Notes: generated from the sequence alone by a model not told the origin. DNA of 64,000 nucleotides from Enterovibrio norvegicus_B (GCF_002876705.1 NZ_MDAG01000046.1:70296-134295), one strand, 5' to 3'; positions 44,779-54,034 are shown, counted from the first letter of the stretch. Numbers and translations: made by a program.

Positions 44779-46191
44779 TTACAGAACGTGTACAGAAGAC
44801 GTGTTAGTAGTGCCTGACGTTACAAGTGCGCCAGAAACCATAACAACGATGTCGCCTTTAGCACCAAGACCAGACTCTAGCGCGATTTCTTTACCGCGAC
44901 GGTAGAATTCGTCAGTGCTTGAGAATTGGTCAACAACAACGGTCGTTACGCCTTTAGATAGGCATAGTTGCGCTGCAGTTTTCTCGTTAGTGGTGACTGC
45001 GATGATGTTTGCAGTTGGGAAGTATTTACGTACTGAACGTGCAGACTTACCCGCTTCAGTAGCAACAACGATCAGTGGAGCACCTAGCTTCTCAGCAGTG
45101 TCTACCGCACCTTTACATACCGCTTCGGTAATGCGTAGGCGATCGCTGTCTAGACGTGAACCCATTTCAGCTTTCATTGCGCCGTCAGTACGGTTAGCAA
45201 TTTGTGCCATGATGGTTACTGCTTCAACTGGGTATTTACCCTTCGCAGTTTCACCAGAAAGCATGACTGCATCGGTGCCATCCATGATTGCGTTCGCAAC
45301 GTCACCCGCTTCTGCGCGAGTTGGACGTGGGTTCTTGATCATTGAATCCAGCATTTGAGTTGCAGTGATTACAACTTTACGTGCACGGTTACATTTCTCG
45401 ATCATCATCTTCTGCGCGAAGATAACTTCTTCTGCAGGGATTTCAACACCTAGGTCACCACGAGCAACCATGATGCCGTCAGACAGCTCAAGGATCTCGT
45501 CGAAGTTATCTACACCTTCTTGGTTTTCGATCTTCGAGATGATTTGGATGCTTTCGCCGCCGTTCGCCGCTAGGATCTCACGGATTTCTTTAACGTCAGA
45601 TGCTTTACGGATGAAAGATGCTGCAACGAAATCAACGCGCTGCTCACAACCGAATACTAGGTCGTTTTTGTCTTTTTCAGACAGTGCAGGAAGGTTTACA
45701 GAAACGCCAGGAAGGTTAACACCTTTGTTTTCGCCTAGGTCACCGTTGTTTAGAACTTTACAGATAACGTCAGTTGCAGTGGTTTCTACAACTTCCATTT
45801 CAATCAGACCATCGTCAACAAGGATGATGTTGCCTGCTTTAAGATCTTCTGCAAGACCAGGGTAAGTCACCGCTACACGCTCAACGTTACCAACAACAGT
45901 TACGTCAGTGGTGAAAGTGAACGTTTGACCTGCAACCAGAGAAACGTCGTTGCCGCCTTCTAGTTTGATAGTGCGGATTTCAGGACCTTTGGTATCCAGA
46001 AGGATAGCAAGTTGCTTGCTGGTGTTGTCCATTACTTGACGCAGGTTCGCGATACGCGTGCCGTGCTCAGCAAAGTCACCGTGTGAGAAGTTCAGACGCA
46101 TAACGTTCATGCCTGCATCAGCAAGCTTGGTCAGCATCTCAACGGATTCAGTTTTTGGTCCAATCGTACAAACGATCTTGGTCTTTTTCAT
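44779..46191 (-). CDS. pykF: Pyruvate kinase (type I)
   Basis: Converts phosphoenolpyruvate and ADP to pyruvate and ATP, the last step of glycolysis. The 470 residues begin MKKTKIVCTIGPKTES. Substrate and metal residues are in MRLNFSHGDF and GDLGVEIP, and the conserved ITATQMLDSMIKNPRPTRAE follows. The length and N-terminus match the fructose-1,6-bisphosphate-activated PykF type. The ribosome site is GGAGAGAACC. Converges with ilvIH. Confidence 0.95.
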   Translation of the reverse strand: MKKTKIVCTIGPKTESVEMLTKLADAGMNVMRLNFSHGDFAEHGTRIANLRQVMDNTSKQLAILLDTKGPEIRTIKLEGGNDVSLVAGQTFTFTTDVTVVGNVERVAVTYPGLAEDLKAGNIILVDDGLIEMEVVETTATDVICKVLNNGDLGENKGVNLPGVSVNLPALSEKDKNDLVFGCEQRVDFVAASFIRKASDVKEIREILAANGGESIQIISKIENQEGVDNFDEILELSDGIMVARGDLGVEIPAEEVIFAQKMMIEKCNRARKVVITATQMLDSMIKNPRPTRAEAGDVANAIMDGTDAVMLSGETAKGKYPVEAVTIMAQIANRTDGAMKAEMGSRLDSDRLRITEAVCKGAVDTAEKLGAPLIVVATEAGKSARSVRKYFPTANIIAVTTNEKTAAQLCLSKGVTTVVVDQFSSTDEFYRRGKEIALESGLGAKGDIVVMVSGALVTSGTTNTSSVHVL

Positions 46192-46787
46192 GTAGGGTTC
46201 TCTCCGGTCGAACGTTACCCAAGGGATAAAATGTCGCTGTAATGACAGTTTTCATCTGCTTGATGTTTGTAATAAAACAACAAGCGAAACATGTTGAGCG
46301 GCAGGATTGCACAGAGCTCTTACAGCGTTAATACAGGTTCATGACAATTTAATTGCGTTGTCCAAACGAGCGAAAACCGCTAATTCGCTTGGACAACACA
46401 ACTCATCCATGAAGGCGGGCACAAGTATACATGCTTTATGTGGCGGAAATTTGATCGCAGGCAATGGAAAAAAAGATATTCCCATCTTCATTTCATTTTC
46501 CACCTAAACGATACAACATCGTGCCTCGGTTCAGGGGCTGTAAATTTACCACATAAGTTTGGGTAGATCACTAATTGGCAACGATTAAGCAAAGAGTCGG
46601 GAACAGAGGGGATTTCCCCACAAGAACGGCGAGGTTAACGGTGATTAGACGGTTGTTATCACTGGATTCTTGAGGATTTGAATAGTGATTATCTCGAGTG
46701 ACATCCAACACCTTGTGTAAAGGATGTAACCCAAAAAGTGATTAACTCTTCATCGATTTGAGTCAATCACTGCAAGCGTAGAGAAGA
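46192..46787. promoter_or_regulatory. Region between pykF and PAS-GGDEF gene
   Basis: 596 bases without a supported gene. It must contain the pykF promoter and leader on the minus strand at its left end. A 66-codon open stretch (from 46307) lacks a ribosome site and recognisable features. I see no strong hairpin, operator or RNA gene here. Confidence 0.4.
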
Positions 46788-47699
46788 TTAAGAACGCGGC
46801 ACTTTTGTTTTCGTGTCGTTATCGATCACTAAGTTTCTTCCGGCCTTTTTCGCCATGTACAGCGCTTCATCAGCACGTAGGCTTGCGGAGAGAAAATCTT
46901 CATTCGCCAGCAAAGCGGTAGTACCTATGGATACCGTGCTGCGAATCGACAACGGCTGACGGTTTGAGTGGCTGACGCGCACCACCAATTCCTCGATGCT
47001 ATTACGCAGAAACTCTAAGCGCGCGTGTGCTTCGTCTCGATCTTTCACCCACAAAAGCAAAGCAAATTCTTCACCGCCCATTCGCGAGGCGCATTCACCG
47101 GTTTCGCTAAATTCGGTAATAAGGCGAGCAAGCTGACGCAACACCTGATCGCCAACAGGGTGTCCCCAGGTGTCATTAATGCGCTTGAAGTGGTCGATAT
47201 CCACAATGGCAAGGTATTGGACGCGATCAGGGATCGTCAAACGTCGACCAAACTGATCCACCAAATAACGACGGTTATACAAGTTAGTTAGATCGTCACG
47301 GTTCGCCATGTCACGCAGTGTGCGTTCACGATGAATTTGGTCTGTTACCACGCTGATAAAGGTACACATGGCTTTTTGGCCATGCCAATCAATCACTTGG
47401 TCGGTGATTTCAGCAATCATTGGATTGCCTTTGAGATCAGTGTGGTTGATCACTTGCGGCGGGGTGGGAATGCCCGTACGGATAGCATTCTCATAGCGGC
47501 GCTGAGCTTCAGGCCAATGAGATTCCTCGAACAACACGCGAATGCTTTCGAGATCGAGCACATCTTTCGCACACGCCATACCACTAAATTTCGCAAACGC
47601 ATTGTTCGCGTATTGCGGCACGAAATTTATGTGTATGACACAAGGGTTAGGATGTAGATCGAGTATCGCCTTAAAATCGGGCATTGCGCTTACATTCAT
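46788..47699 (-). CDS. PAS-GGDEF diguanylate cyclase
   Basis: A 303-residue cytoplasmic protein: an N-terminal PAS domain (about 8-125; LHPNPCVIHINFVPQYANNA, PMIAEITDQVIDWHG) followed by a GGDEF domain (about 130-295). The active site is intact (RMGGEEFALLLW), as are DIDHFKRINDTWGHPVGD and the C-terminal ADEALYMAKKAGRN. The I-site RxxD is absent (ETGE at that place), so product inhibition there is unlikely. The signal sensed is unknown. No linked EAL or effector gene. Confidence 0.9.
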   Translation of the reverse strand: MNVSAMPDFKAILDLHPNPCVIHINFVPQYANNAFAKFSGMACAKDVLDLESIRVLFEESHWPEAQRRYENAIRTGIPTPPQVINHTDLKGNPMIAEITDQVIDWHGQKAMCTFISVVTDQIHRERTLRDMANRDDLTNLYNRRYLVDQFGRRLTIPDRVQYLAIVDIDHFKRINDTWGHPVGDQVLRQLARLITEFSETGECASRMGGEEFALLLWVKDRDEAHARLEFLRNSIEELVVRVSHSNRQPLSIRSTVSIGTTALLANEDFLSASLRADEALYMAKKAGRNLVIDNDTKTKVPRS

Positions 47700-47972
47700 G
47701 AGAGAAAGTCTGTGAAATTTATCATCTCGCAGTGATTAAACTGCGATTGGTTTCAAATATATGTGAACGGAGTAGTACATTTATGTATGCCAGCGCAAAA
47801 ATTTTACCACTTTTTAGATATTGCCTTGCTTTTTTACGCGCCATTCACTTATGTCCTTCTTTCTGAGTGTACAAGAAAACATTGTCTAATATGTCAAACT
47901 TATCAATAAGTATGTGAGAGTAAGGTCATGTCCTCTTAGTGCTTGAAATAGTTTGGATCAATCCCTCAAAAT
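47700..47972. other. Non-coding stretch between PAS-GGDEF gene and GH30 terminator
   Basis: About 270 AT-rich bases with the promoter side of the PAS-GGDEF gene (minus strand). Nothing else is recognisable. Confidence 0.35.
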
Positions 47973-48010
47973 AAACAAAAACCGCCATCAACTGATTGTT
48001 GATAGCGGTT
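47973..48010 (-). terminator. Terminator of the GH30 gene
   Basis: The stem aaccgc-atcaac / gttgat-gcggtt has a single mismatch and reads on the minus strand into TTTTTGTTTATTTT. Confidence 0.8.
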
Positions 48011-48077
48011 AAAAATCAACTAGATTTTCGTCTGTTTGTGCGTGCTCATATCTCACCGTTCACTATAAGTGCTCTCA

Positions 48078-49784
48078 CTAAAGTTGCACACGCACAGTTT
48101 GGACGGCGTTTGCAGGGATAGTGATGGCTGAGTGCTGCGTACCGATGACCAAGTCATAGGCGATGGGTTGTTTCGTGGTATTCAGCAATTGAACACTCAA
48201 CAGATTGTCGCTGTTGATCGATGCGCTGGCGTGCAGGGCATCGCTATCCAATCCATCCAAAAGCGTATCGGCTTGTACCGCTTTATCGCCAGGACGAATG
48301 GTTTTACTGAATTGTGCGAGCACATCGTAAATAGGGGTGTAATACACATCGCCGCTTTCAACGTCGATCATGATCGGCGCGCCGCAGAAGTTCCCCGCAT
48401 GGTTAGGGCCACCATTGCTATCAAGCACGGCGTTCCAATCAACCCAGCCAGCCATCCAGTGATTCAAACTGACAATGATGTCACGCGCGTAGCGGTGAAC
48501 CGGCGTATAAATTGGATGGTTTTCAGGGTTGGGTGCCCACGTTGCGGTGTATGCCCAATCCGTTGCGTTCTCATTCCACCAGAATTCGTCATTGTTAAAC
48601 CAACCTGACTCTTGAAACTTCACCGGATCTAAAATCCCGTTTGGTGCAGGCTTACCGAGATCATCGATGGTGCCTTCGGTGTGAATGATCGCAAAATCTG
48701 GGAACTTGTTGTGTACGCGATCCATCACCTTTTCATACACGTCGACTGTACTGGAGTACCAGTGAACCGCTGATCCATATACATAAGGTGCAGTGTCAGG
48801 ATCGCCCAAGATCACGTCAGTCCAATGTTCCAAGTGATCACGGTTTTGATCGTAGATCAGCACGCGGGTGTCAGCGAACGCGCTCTCTTTTAATTTCGGG
48901 CCAAGAAACTCTTTGATGAACGTATTCTGGGTTTCTGCTGTGAAATGCATGCTTTCCCAGTTGCCGCTGTTGCCGTGCGGTTCATTGACAGGGGTTAAAC
49001 CCCAAATATCAACGCCCGCTTCTTTGTAATGCTCAAGGTATTTCACTAGATAATCAGCATAGGTCGAGACATATTCCGGCTTGAGCTTTCCGCCAGTGCC
49101 TTCCCAGTTGTTTTCTTTTGTTCCTTTGATGAACCAAGTATCGATGTCTTTCATCCAAGGCGGCGCAGTCCATGCAGAAGCAATGATGTTCAAGGTGCCA
49201 TCGTCTTGTTTCGCTTTGATCGCCATGGCTTCGTGGATCATGGGCAATACGTCAAAAGATTCATCCTGAATCCCTGCATATTTTGCCTTTGAAAATCCGT
49301 CACTGTCAGGAGCGATAGTGAAATGTTTAAGCGTGCTATCACCTTCCACTTCGGCGTAGCCTAATTTGCCTTCAACAGAAAAATCGGTCGAGCCAATGGG
49401 GGTACGCGTCAGGGAAAAATTCGCCCCTGTGTCAGCGTAGAGTTTGTCCATGACTTCATGGCGCTTTTCGACAGGAAGGTGTGCCAGAACAAACGCCGAG
49501 GATTCCGTGAACGAGGTACCAATCCCTGAAATGGTCTGTTTAATGACATCAGGTTGGATCACGATCTGCGTGCCGCTTGCAGCCTCGTTAGTGAACGACG
49601 TATTGGTCATTACCGCCATCTTGTCGCCCGCTTCACTGGTAAGCAGGATCTTAGCCGTTGACGATAATCCGTAATCTTTGTTGTTCTGAGTCAAAGGTCT
49701 CTCCCTGTCATAGTCAGATGTGCAGGACAGCATCATCGTTGAAGACAATGCGATAAAAATTGCAGAGAGCGTTCTCACTTCCAT
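48078..49784 (-). CDS. Glycoside hydrolase family 30 (glucosylceramidase-like), lipoprotein candidate
   Basis: A 568-residue secreted glycosidase. The N-terminus (MEVRTLSAIFIALSSTMMLS then Cys21) resembles a lipoprotein signal. The barrel holds both GH30 catalytic glutamates: acid/base in TPVNEPHG (about 268) and nucleophile in IIHTEGTID (about 370). ISGIGTSFTESSAFVL and TRTPIGSTDFS are GH30 N-terminal hallmarks, and a C-terminal beta-sandwich follows. Members act on beta-1,6- or beta-1,3-glucans, glucosylceramide or xylan; which applies is not evident. A LacI-type operator lies upstream, so sugar induction is likely. Confidence 0.9.
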   Translation of the reverse strand: MEVRTLSAIFIALSSTMMLSCTSDYDRERPLTQNNKDYGLSSTAKILLTSEAGDKMAVMTNTSFTNEAASGTQIVIQPDVIKQTISGIGTSFTESSAFVLAHLPVEKRHEVMDKLYADTGANFSLTRTPIGSTDFSVEGKLGYAEVEGDSTLKHFTIAPDSDGFSKAKYAGIQDESFDVLPMIHEAMAIKAKQDDGTLNIIASAWTAPPWMKDIDTWFIKGTKENNWEGTGGKLKPEYVSTYADYLVKYLEHYKEAGVDIWGLTPVNEPHGNSGNWESMHFTAETQNTFIKEFLGPKLKESAFADTRVLIYDQNRDHLEHWTDVILGDPDTAPYVYGSAVHWYSSTVDVYEKVMDRVHNKFPDFAIIHTEGTIDDLGKPAPNGILDPVKFQESGWFNNDEFWWNENATDWAYTATWAPNPENHPIYTPVHRYARDIIVSLNHWMAGWVDWNAVLDSNGGPNHAGNFCGAPIMIDVESGDVYYTPIYDVLAQFSKTIRPGDKAVQADTLLDGLDSDALHASASINSDNLLSVQLLNTTKQPIAYDLVIGTQHSAITIPANAVQTVRVQL

Positions 49785-49877
49785 GTTGCTACTCCGTTTT
49801 TCGTCAGTTTTTGATAAAGGTATTCACGCAAAATCCCAGTGCGACTCGAAAATAGAATTCCCCTTCAAATCTATTTT

Positions 49878-49889
49878 GAAAGCGCTTTC
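49878..49889. promoter_or_regulatory. LacI/GalR-type operator upstream of GH30
   Basis: The perfect palindrome GAAAGCGCTTTC, with the central CG typical of LacI-family operators, lies 94 bases upstream of the GH30 start. No LacI-type gene lies in the window. Confidence 0.65.
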
Positions 49890-50171
49890 TTTTTGGTTCG
49901 AATGGCCACATCAAAACACGAGAATCCACAGGTAGGTATACCTCGTCCACATGAAGTTGTAACTAATACAGTCCATCAAGTCTTTCGTTTTTCTTAGGTT
50001 CAATACAGCGAGGCGTTAGAGATGTGACGTGAAAGAGGGAGTTTGCTGGAAGGTCACAGGGCTAAGGTGAACAAGCGGATTTTTAGTAAGCCTCTCACCG
50101 TTCAGCCTTCATCCTCTCCTTGCCTATTGAATATGGTAAGTTTTTAGGCAGCGATTGACTGATAAACGGAC
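49890..50171. other. Spacer between GH30 promoter and CHAT-like gene
   Basis: About 280 bases of divergent promoter region. Apart from the operator next to it, nothing is recognisable. Confidence 0.35.
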
Positions 50172-50864
50172 ATGACAGTGATAGACAAAATTCGCCTTTT
50201 TATCATCGAGTGTGTTGATCCCATGGATCTACTTCAAGAGCGCTCAGAAGCGACAGCGTTAGAAAAAATTTGCAAAGCCATTGGTCACGAGGTCGCCATT
50301 CTTAGGGCGTTCTGTGAGCAGGACTTGGTGAAATACCTCGATTACATTTCATCCATTGATGGGAATTACACTGCGGCCAACCATGGTAGGGTGCCCTTAT
50401 GTATTCACATTTCGGCACACGGCAACGCGAGTGGCATTTCTTTTGGTCGCGATTTCCTGAATTGGCACCGTTTGTTTCTCGCGCTTTCTCCCATTTTAAA
50501 AGACATGAGCCAGTACAACGGAGAAGTGCTCATTAGCATTTCTGCCTGCGGTGCCGGACAACAAAAACTGGTGGACGAGATTGAAGCGGAAATTGCCAGG
50601 TATCACGTTGATTCAGACAGTACGAATCAACACGTAGAGCCACCAGAATATATCTTTGTGACCGAAGGGAGTCAGGGGAAAGATGTGGTGTATTGGGATG
50701 ATGCTACCGTGTCATGGACTGTTTTTTATCACCAGATATCTAAACTTAAAGCGATCAACGATGAAGGCATTCATCTGATTTTAGATGACATTGAACATGC
50801 AACAAAAACCCTGTTACGCTCATTCAAGTGGGATACAAAAACGCAAAAATATGTGGTGTATTAA
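50172..50864 (+). CDS. Orphan protein with caspase/CHAT-like His-Cys motifs
   Basis: A 230-residue protein with no signal peptide or membrane segment. Two short blocks resemble the catalytic dyad of clan CD (caspase/CHAT) peptidases: a beta-strand ending in His, CIHISAHGNASGI (His83), and about 40 residues later a strand ending in Cys, VLISISACGAGQQ (Cys126), like the SAC motif of CHAT domains. The rest shows no domain I recognise. If it is a protease it lacks the usual fused repeats or sensor. Neighbours (GH30, a small unknown gene) do not explain it. The function is inference from these two motifs. Confidence 0.6.
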   Translation: MTVIDKIRLFIIECVDPMDLLQERSEATALEKICKAIGHEVAILRAFCEQDLVKYLDYISSIDGNYTAANHGRVPLCIHISAHGNASGISFGRDFLNWHRLFLALSPILKDMSQYNGEVLISISACGAGQQKLVDEIEAEIARYHVDSDSTNQHVEPPEYIFVTEGSQGKDVVYWDDATVSWTVFYHQISKLKAINDEGIHLILDDIEHATKTLLRSFKWDTKTQKYVVY

Positions 50865-50918
50865 GCCGTGGTAACCCCTCAATAACTGAGCGTAAAGGCA
50901 AGCTGTTTATATTGTATT

Positions 50919-51275
50919 TCACTCAGGAATCGGTTCGGCCTCTTGCTCAACAAGAAGTGCCGTCACTATCCCTTCCAGCGTTTGCCAGTTTTCAATCTTT
51001 GTGGTGCCCAATACAAACCGTTTGCCTGTTAGCCTCCCGTAGAGATGGCGTTTTACTCCCTCTCTTGGGTATTGGATTTCACAGCGAAACGACGGGGCTG
51101 TCGGGTCAATATCGAACGCCACTAACGCGACCGGGATATCGCTTCGTGCATTGCCCATGTTAATGCGAAGAATGACGGGCAATCCATCGTCGGTCGTAAA
51201 CATATAGATAGGGACAACGCGGTTCTTTTTTTCACTGGGTAACAGCGTTTGAAGGTAATCAAGTCTGTCTAGCAT
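50919..51275 (-). CDS. Hypothetical 118-residue protein
   Basis: A convincing open frame with normal composition (MLDRLDYLQTLLPSEKKNRV, VALVAFDIDPTAPSFRCEIQ, RHLYGRLTGKRFVLGT). I do not recognise the family. It is soluble, predicted mostly beta, with no signal peptide. It converges with the CHAT-like gene, 54 bases between stops, so a shared operon is ruled out. The antisense frame over the same bases (50828-51163) has poor composition and no ribosome site. Confidence 0.6.
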   Translation of the reverse strand: MLDRLDYLQTLLPSEKKNRVVPIYMFTTDDGLPVILRINMGNARSDIPVALVAFDIDPTAPSFRCEIQYPREGVKRHLYGRLTGKRFVLGTTKIENWQTLEGIVTALLVEQEAEPIPE

Positions 51276-51455
51276 CGTCTTATAACCTTATTAATTGTAA
51301 GCTTATATGCATCCTAGATGACGATTGGCATCTAGACATAAAACGACTGTTTAAATTTTGAGCTTGTCACAACAGGATAGGTGAATTGTTGCAATAACAG
51401 AAAGATAAATGCGGGGCAGAGTGGGAAATAGGGAGAGCGCGCAAGAAAAAGACAA

Positions 51456-51479
51456 GGAATGCACCTCATGATGCATTCC
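51456..51479 (-). terminator. Terminator downstream of the small secreted-peptide genes
   Basis: The perfect eight-base stem ggaatgca/tgcattcc reads on the minus strand into TTGTCTTTTTCTT, about 95 bases after the second small gene. The rest of 51276-51573 shows nothing else. Confidence 0.65.
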
Positions 51480-51573
51480 AGCCCAATACATGTTCATGTT
51501 ATCAACCTACATCTTGTTCAAACATCGTCATGTTGCTTAGGGAGCGCGTCAGCCCGCCCATTGTGGTTCGACA

Positions 51574-51783
51574 TTAACGAACCGTTTCACGCATTTGTTC
51601 TGCCGTCATGCCAGCACTGATGTGGCCAGTGACAACACCTTTTGTCGCTTGTTCACCAGAAAGGCCTGCGGCTGTTGCCTTCTGAATCAAATCGCCGTTT
51701 AGGCCATTGTTCGATCCTGCCGTGCCCGTTGCAAAAGCAGACACAGAGAAGAGTGATAGCGCGATGATGAGTACATTTTTCAT
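51574..51783 (-). CDS. Small secreted peptide, copy 2 of a tandem pair
   Basis: A 69-residue protein with a clear signal peptide (MKNVLIIALSLFSVSAFA). The mature part of about 51 residues is TGTAGSNNGLNGDLIQKATA... ending GMTAEQMRETVR. AAAGGAAAATATT precedes the ATG. It differs from the copy at 51878 at only three residues (Val4/Ile, Lys/Gln after LIQ, Ala/Val after HIS). Family and function unknown; the Gly- and Asn-rich start suggests a periplasmic or secreted small protein. Confidence 0.8.
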   Translation of the reverse strand: MKNVLIIALSLFSVSAFATGTAGSNNGLNGDLIQKATAAGLSGEQATKGVVTGHISAGMTAEQMRETVR

Positions 51784-51877
51784 AATATTTTCCTTTTTGA
51801 TTCGTCGTTATTGTTGTTTTTGATTGGGTTTACTCTGTTACTTTTTCAGCTTTTCAGATCAGTGCGCGTCGCTAGAA

Positions 51878-52087
51878 TTAACGAACCGTTTCGCGCATTT
51901 GTTCAGCCGTCATGCCCACGCTAATGTGACCCGTGACAACGCCTTTTGTCGCTTGCTCGCCAGAAAGACCTGCCGCCGTTGCTTGTTGAATTAAATCGCC
52001 GTTTAGGCCGTTGTTAGAACCTGCAGTGCCCGTTGCGAAAGCAGACACAGAGAAGAGTGATAGCGCGATGATGAGTATGTTTTTCAT
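51878..52087 (-). CDS. Small secreted peptide, copy 1 of a tandem pair
   Basis: A 69-residue protein with the signal peptide MKNILIIALSLFSVSAFA and a mature part almost identical to its neighbour. AGGTAACCACATT precedes the ATG, so this ribosome site differs from that of copy 2, while the coding parts are near-identical at the DNA level (period 304 bases). The intergenic parts have diverged more than the genes, which suggests either recent duplication with selection on the protein or gene conversion. Confidence 0.8.
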   Translation of the reverse strand: MKNILIIALSLFSVSAFATGTAGSNNGLNGDLIQQATAAGLSGEQATKGVVTGHISVGMTAEQMRETVR

Positions 52088-52307
52088 AATGTGGTTACCT
52101 TATTCAGTGAATGTTTAGCGGGTTTCCCCTCTCGACAGGAATAAGATTAATGAGATTTTGATCACAAGTAGAGGAAACCCGAGGTTTCCATTTTGGAAAG
52201 TGGTGCGATTAATGTCTCATAACATGATGGTGAACAGAGAGATGCGACGCTCAGACGCTGCCTGTGCAGGTGAGGGGGGCGAAGATAAGAGAAGATTAAA
52301 CAAAGCA

Positions 52308-52337
52308 CACCCAAGCACATGAAAGGCGGCTTGGGTG
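52308..52337 (-). terminator. Hairpin downstream of the LysR gene
   Basis: The perfect nine-base stem cacccaagc/gcttgggtg reads on the minus strand into TGCTTTGTTTAATC, 35 bases after the LysR stop. Confidence 0.6.
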
Positions 52338-52371
52338 AAAAAGCTCAGGCGCGTGGGAATACCATCAGTGT

Positions 52372-53256
52372 TTATTGTTCACATTGATTGAGAACACGCT
52401 GACAGACGCGGTGAATCCATTCCTTTTGCGGATCGTTTTGCTTAGCGCGGTGATAACTCATGACGCAGTTAACACGAACGTCAGACAAGGTGGGTAACGC
52501 AACACCACGGCAGTTTTCAGGGATCAGTCGAGACATGGTGAACGAGTAATGATCGGAGTGTTTGACGATGCATTCGATGGCCATGGTATTTTCCACTTCC
52601 ACGGTCGGCTTTATTTGGTAACCGATCGTCGCCAAGCGTTCAAGCAATGGGTAGCGAACATCATTCCAGCCGGGGTTACGTGTAATAACAAACGGGTATT
52701 GGCTGAGTTCATCAAAGGTGTGAGCAGGGTGGCCTTGTCTTACATAAAACGTTGGCGACACTTCGCACAACGGCTTTTGTAAAATGACTTGTGGAAGTGT
52801 TTCATCATAGGTGCTGAACAGCACGGCGTTTTCCCCCTCCACCATGCGAGAACGCGCTTCTAAACTCCACTGACGCATTGAAATCTTTGCTAAAGGGGCT
52901 TCTTCTCGAAGTGCCAAGTAGAGTTTTCCGCCGAAGTTATCCCAAAACAGCGTGTGCCCATAGAGGACGATTTCTTGCTTTAAGGTTTGCGGCGAGAATT
53001 CACTGTGCTGAATCGCATCGAAGGTGGCTAAGATCTGCTCGAAATGGGCATGGTTGGTGTCCATAAACGTGGTGGGTTCAAAACTCAGCTTACCTTGAAC
53101 AAACAAGGGATCTTCAAAATGCACCTTCAACTTAGAGAGGATCTTACTGATCGCGCTTGAGGTTTTGCCCAAGGCGTCGGCGACAAGCTTCACATTGCGC
53201 AATTCATACATCTTCACCAAAACAAACATGCTTTGAATGTCTAAGTTGTGTCCCAT
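52372..53256 (-). CDS. LysR-family transcriptional regulator
   Basis: A 294-residue LysR regulator. The N-terminal winged helix (about 5-65; LDIQSMFVLVKMYELRNVKL, VADALGKTSSAISKILSKL, FEDPLFVQGKLSFEPTT) is of the LeuO/NodD-like subtype with an HTH at the extreme N-terminus. An effector-binding domain follows. The usual divergent target is not obvious: the next gene on the right, glutathione peroxidase, is on the same strand, and the small secreted peptides lie downstream. Effector and regulon unknown. Confidence 0.88.
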   Translation of the reverse strand: MGHNLDIQSMFVLVKMYELRNVKLVADALGKTSSAISKILSKLKVHFEDPLFVQGKLSFEPTTFMDTNHAHFEQILATFDAIQHSEFSPQTLKQEIVLYGHTLFWDNFGGKLYLALREEAPLAKISMRQWSLEARSRMVEGENAVLFSTYDETLPQVILQKPLCEVSPTFYVRQGHPAHTFDELSQYPFVITRNPGWNDVRYPLLERLATIGYQIKPTVEVENTMAIECIVKHSDHYSFTMSRLIPENCRGVALPTLSDVRVNCVMSYHRAKQNDPQKEWIHRVCQRVLNQCEQ

Positions 53257-53370
53257 TTTGCCACTCGTCGTTTACTCGCCCTCTACGAATATAGAAAACG
53301 ACATGGCGTTACCTCAATGAAAAATAAACAAATTAGCGAGAGGTGTGCCGCATAAGACGGTTTCTTGCTC

Positions 53371-53922
53371 TCACAGAACGTCGCTAAACTGTTTTTTAAT
53401 CACAGACAACAGGTTGGGTGAAAGCGGCGACACCGAGCTTGGGAAGGTTGCCACCACATCGCCATTTGGATTGATCAGGTATTTGTAAAAATTCCATCTC
53501 GGCTCGACACCGGCCTGACGCGTTATTTCGGCAAATACCGGGTTAGCGCCACTGCCTCGGACATTGCTTCTCGCCATCATCGGAAAGGTGACGCCATAAT
53601 CGAGGTAACACACCTTGGCACTGGCCTCTTCACCACCTCGGTCTTGATTAAAATCATTCGACGGAAAGCCAACCACCGCGAAGCCTTGATCTTTATATTG
53701 CTGATACAGCGTTTCGAGTTGGTCAAACTGAGAGGTATACCCGCACTGGCTTGCCGTGTTCACCACCAACAGGGTTTTGCCCTGAAACGCCTCACACAAG
53801 TTCACCGTATCCGTGGAATTCAACTTACGTTGCGAACCTTTCAAAATATCAGGACAACTCGCCGCGAAGGCGAGATTGCTCAGGCAAAGCCAGCCAATAC
53901 CCATCATCATCATTTTTTTCAT
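53371..53922 (-). CDS. Periplasmic glutathione peroxidase-like thiol peroxidase
   Basis: A 183-residue member of the glutathione peroxidase family with a signal peptide (MKKMMMMGIGWLCLSNLAFA), so periplasmic. The peroxidatic Cys60 lies in VVNTASQCGYTSQ in place of selenocysteine. FPSNDFNQDRGGEE and RWNFYKYLINPNGDV carry the Gln/Trp/Asn partners. Bacterial Cys-type members usually use thioredoxin-like donors rather than glutathione. It neighbours other oxidative-stress genes (DoxX, ohr, ohrR). Confidence 0.9.
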   Translation of the reverse strand: MKKMMMMGIGWLCLSNLAFAASCPDILKGSQRKLNSTDTVNLCEAFQGKTLLVVNTASQCGYTSQFDQLETLYQQYKDQGFAVVGFPSNDFNQDRGGEEASAKVCYLDYGVTFPMMARSNVRGSGANPVFAEITRQAGVEPRWNFYKYLINPNGDVVATFPSSVSPLSPNLLSVIKKQFSDVL

Positions 53923-54034
53923 GTGTGTTATCCGCCCTTATCTGTGTGACCAAGCTTCAACAAGCAAACGCATGCTAGTGCCGTTGAACGATAGATATTG
54001 ATACTGACAAAAACGAAAAGCGATCATAACGTTT

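Noticed and set aside
44467..44817. 116-codon open frame between ilvH and pykF
   Set aside because: Its residues come from purine tandem repeats (Glu/Gly/Ala/Arg) and it runs into the pykF terminator.
50828..51163. 111-codon plus-strand frame overlapping the 118-residue hypothetical gene
   Set aside because: Poor composition and no ribosome site; the minus-strand frame is the better gene.
53644..54001. Open frames antisense to glutathione peroxidase
   Set aside because: Basic and Cys/His-rich shadow frames over a clear gene with a signal peptide and catalytic motifs.
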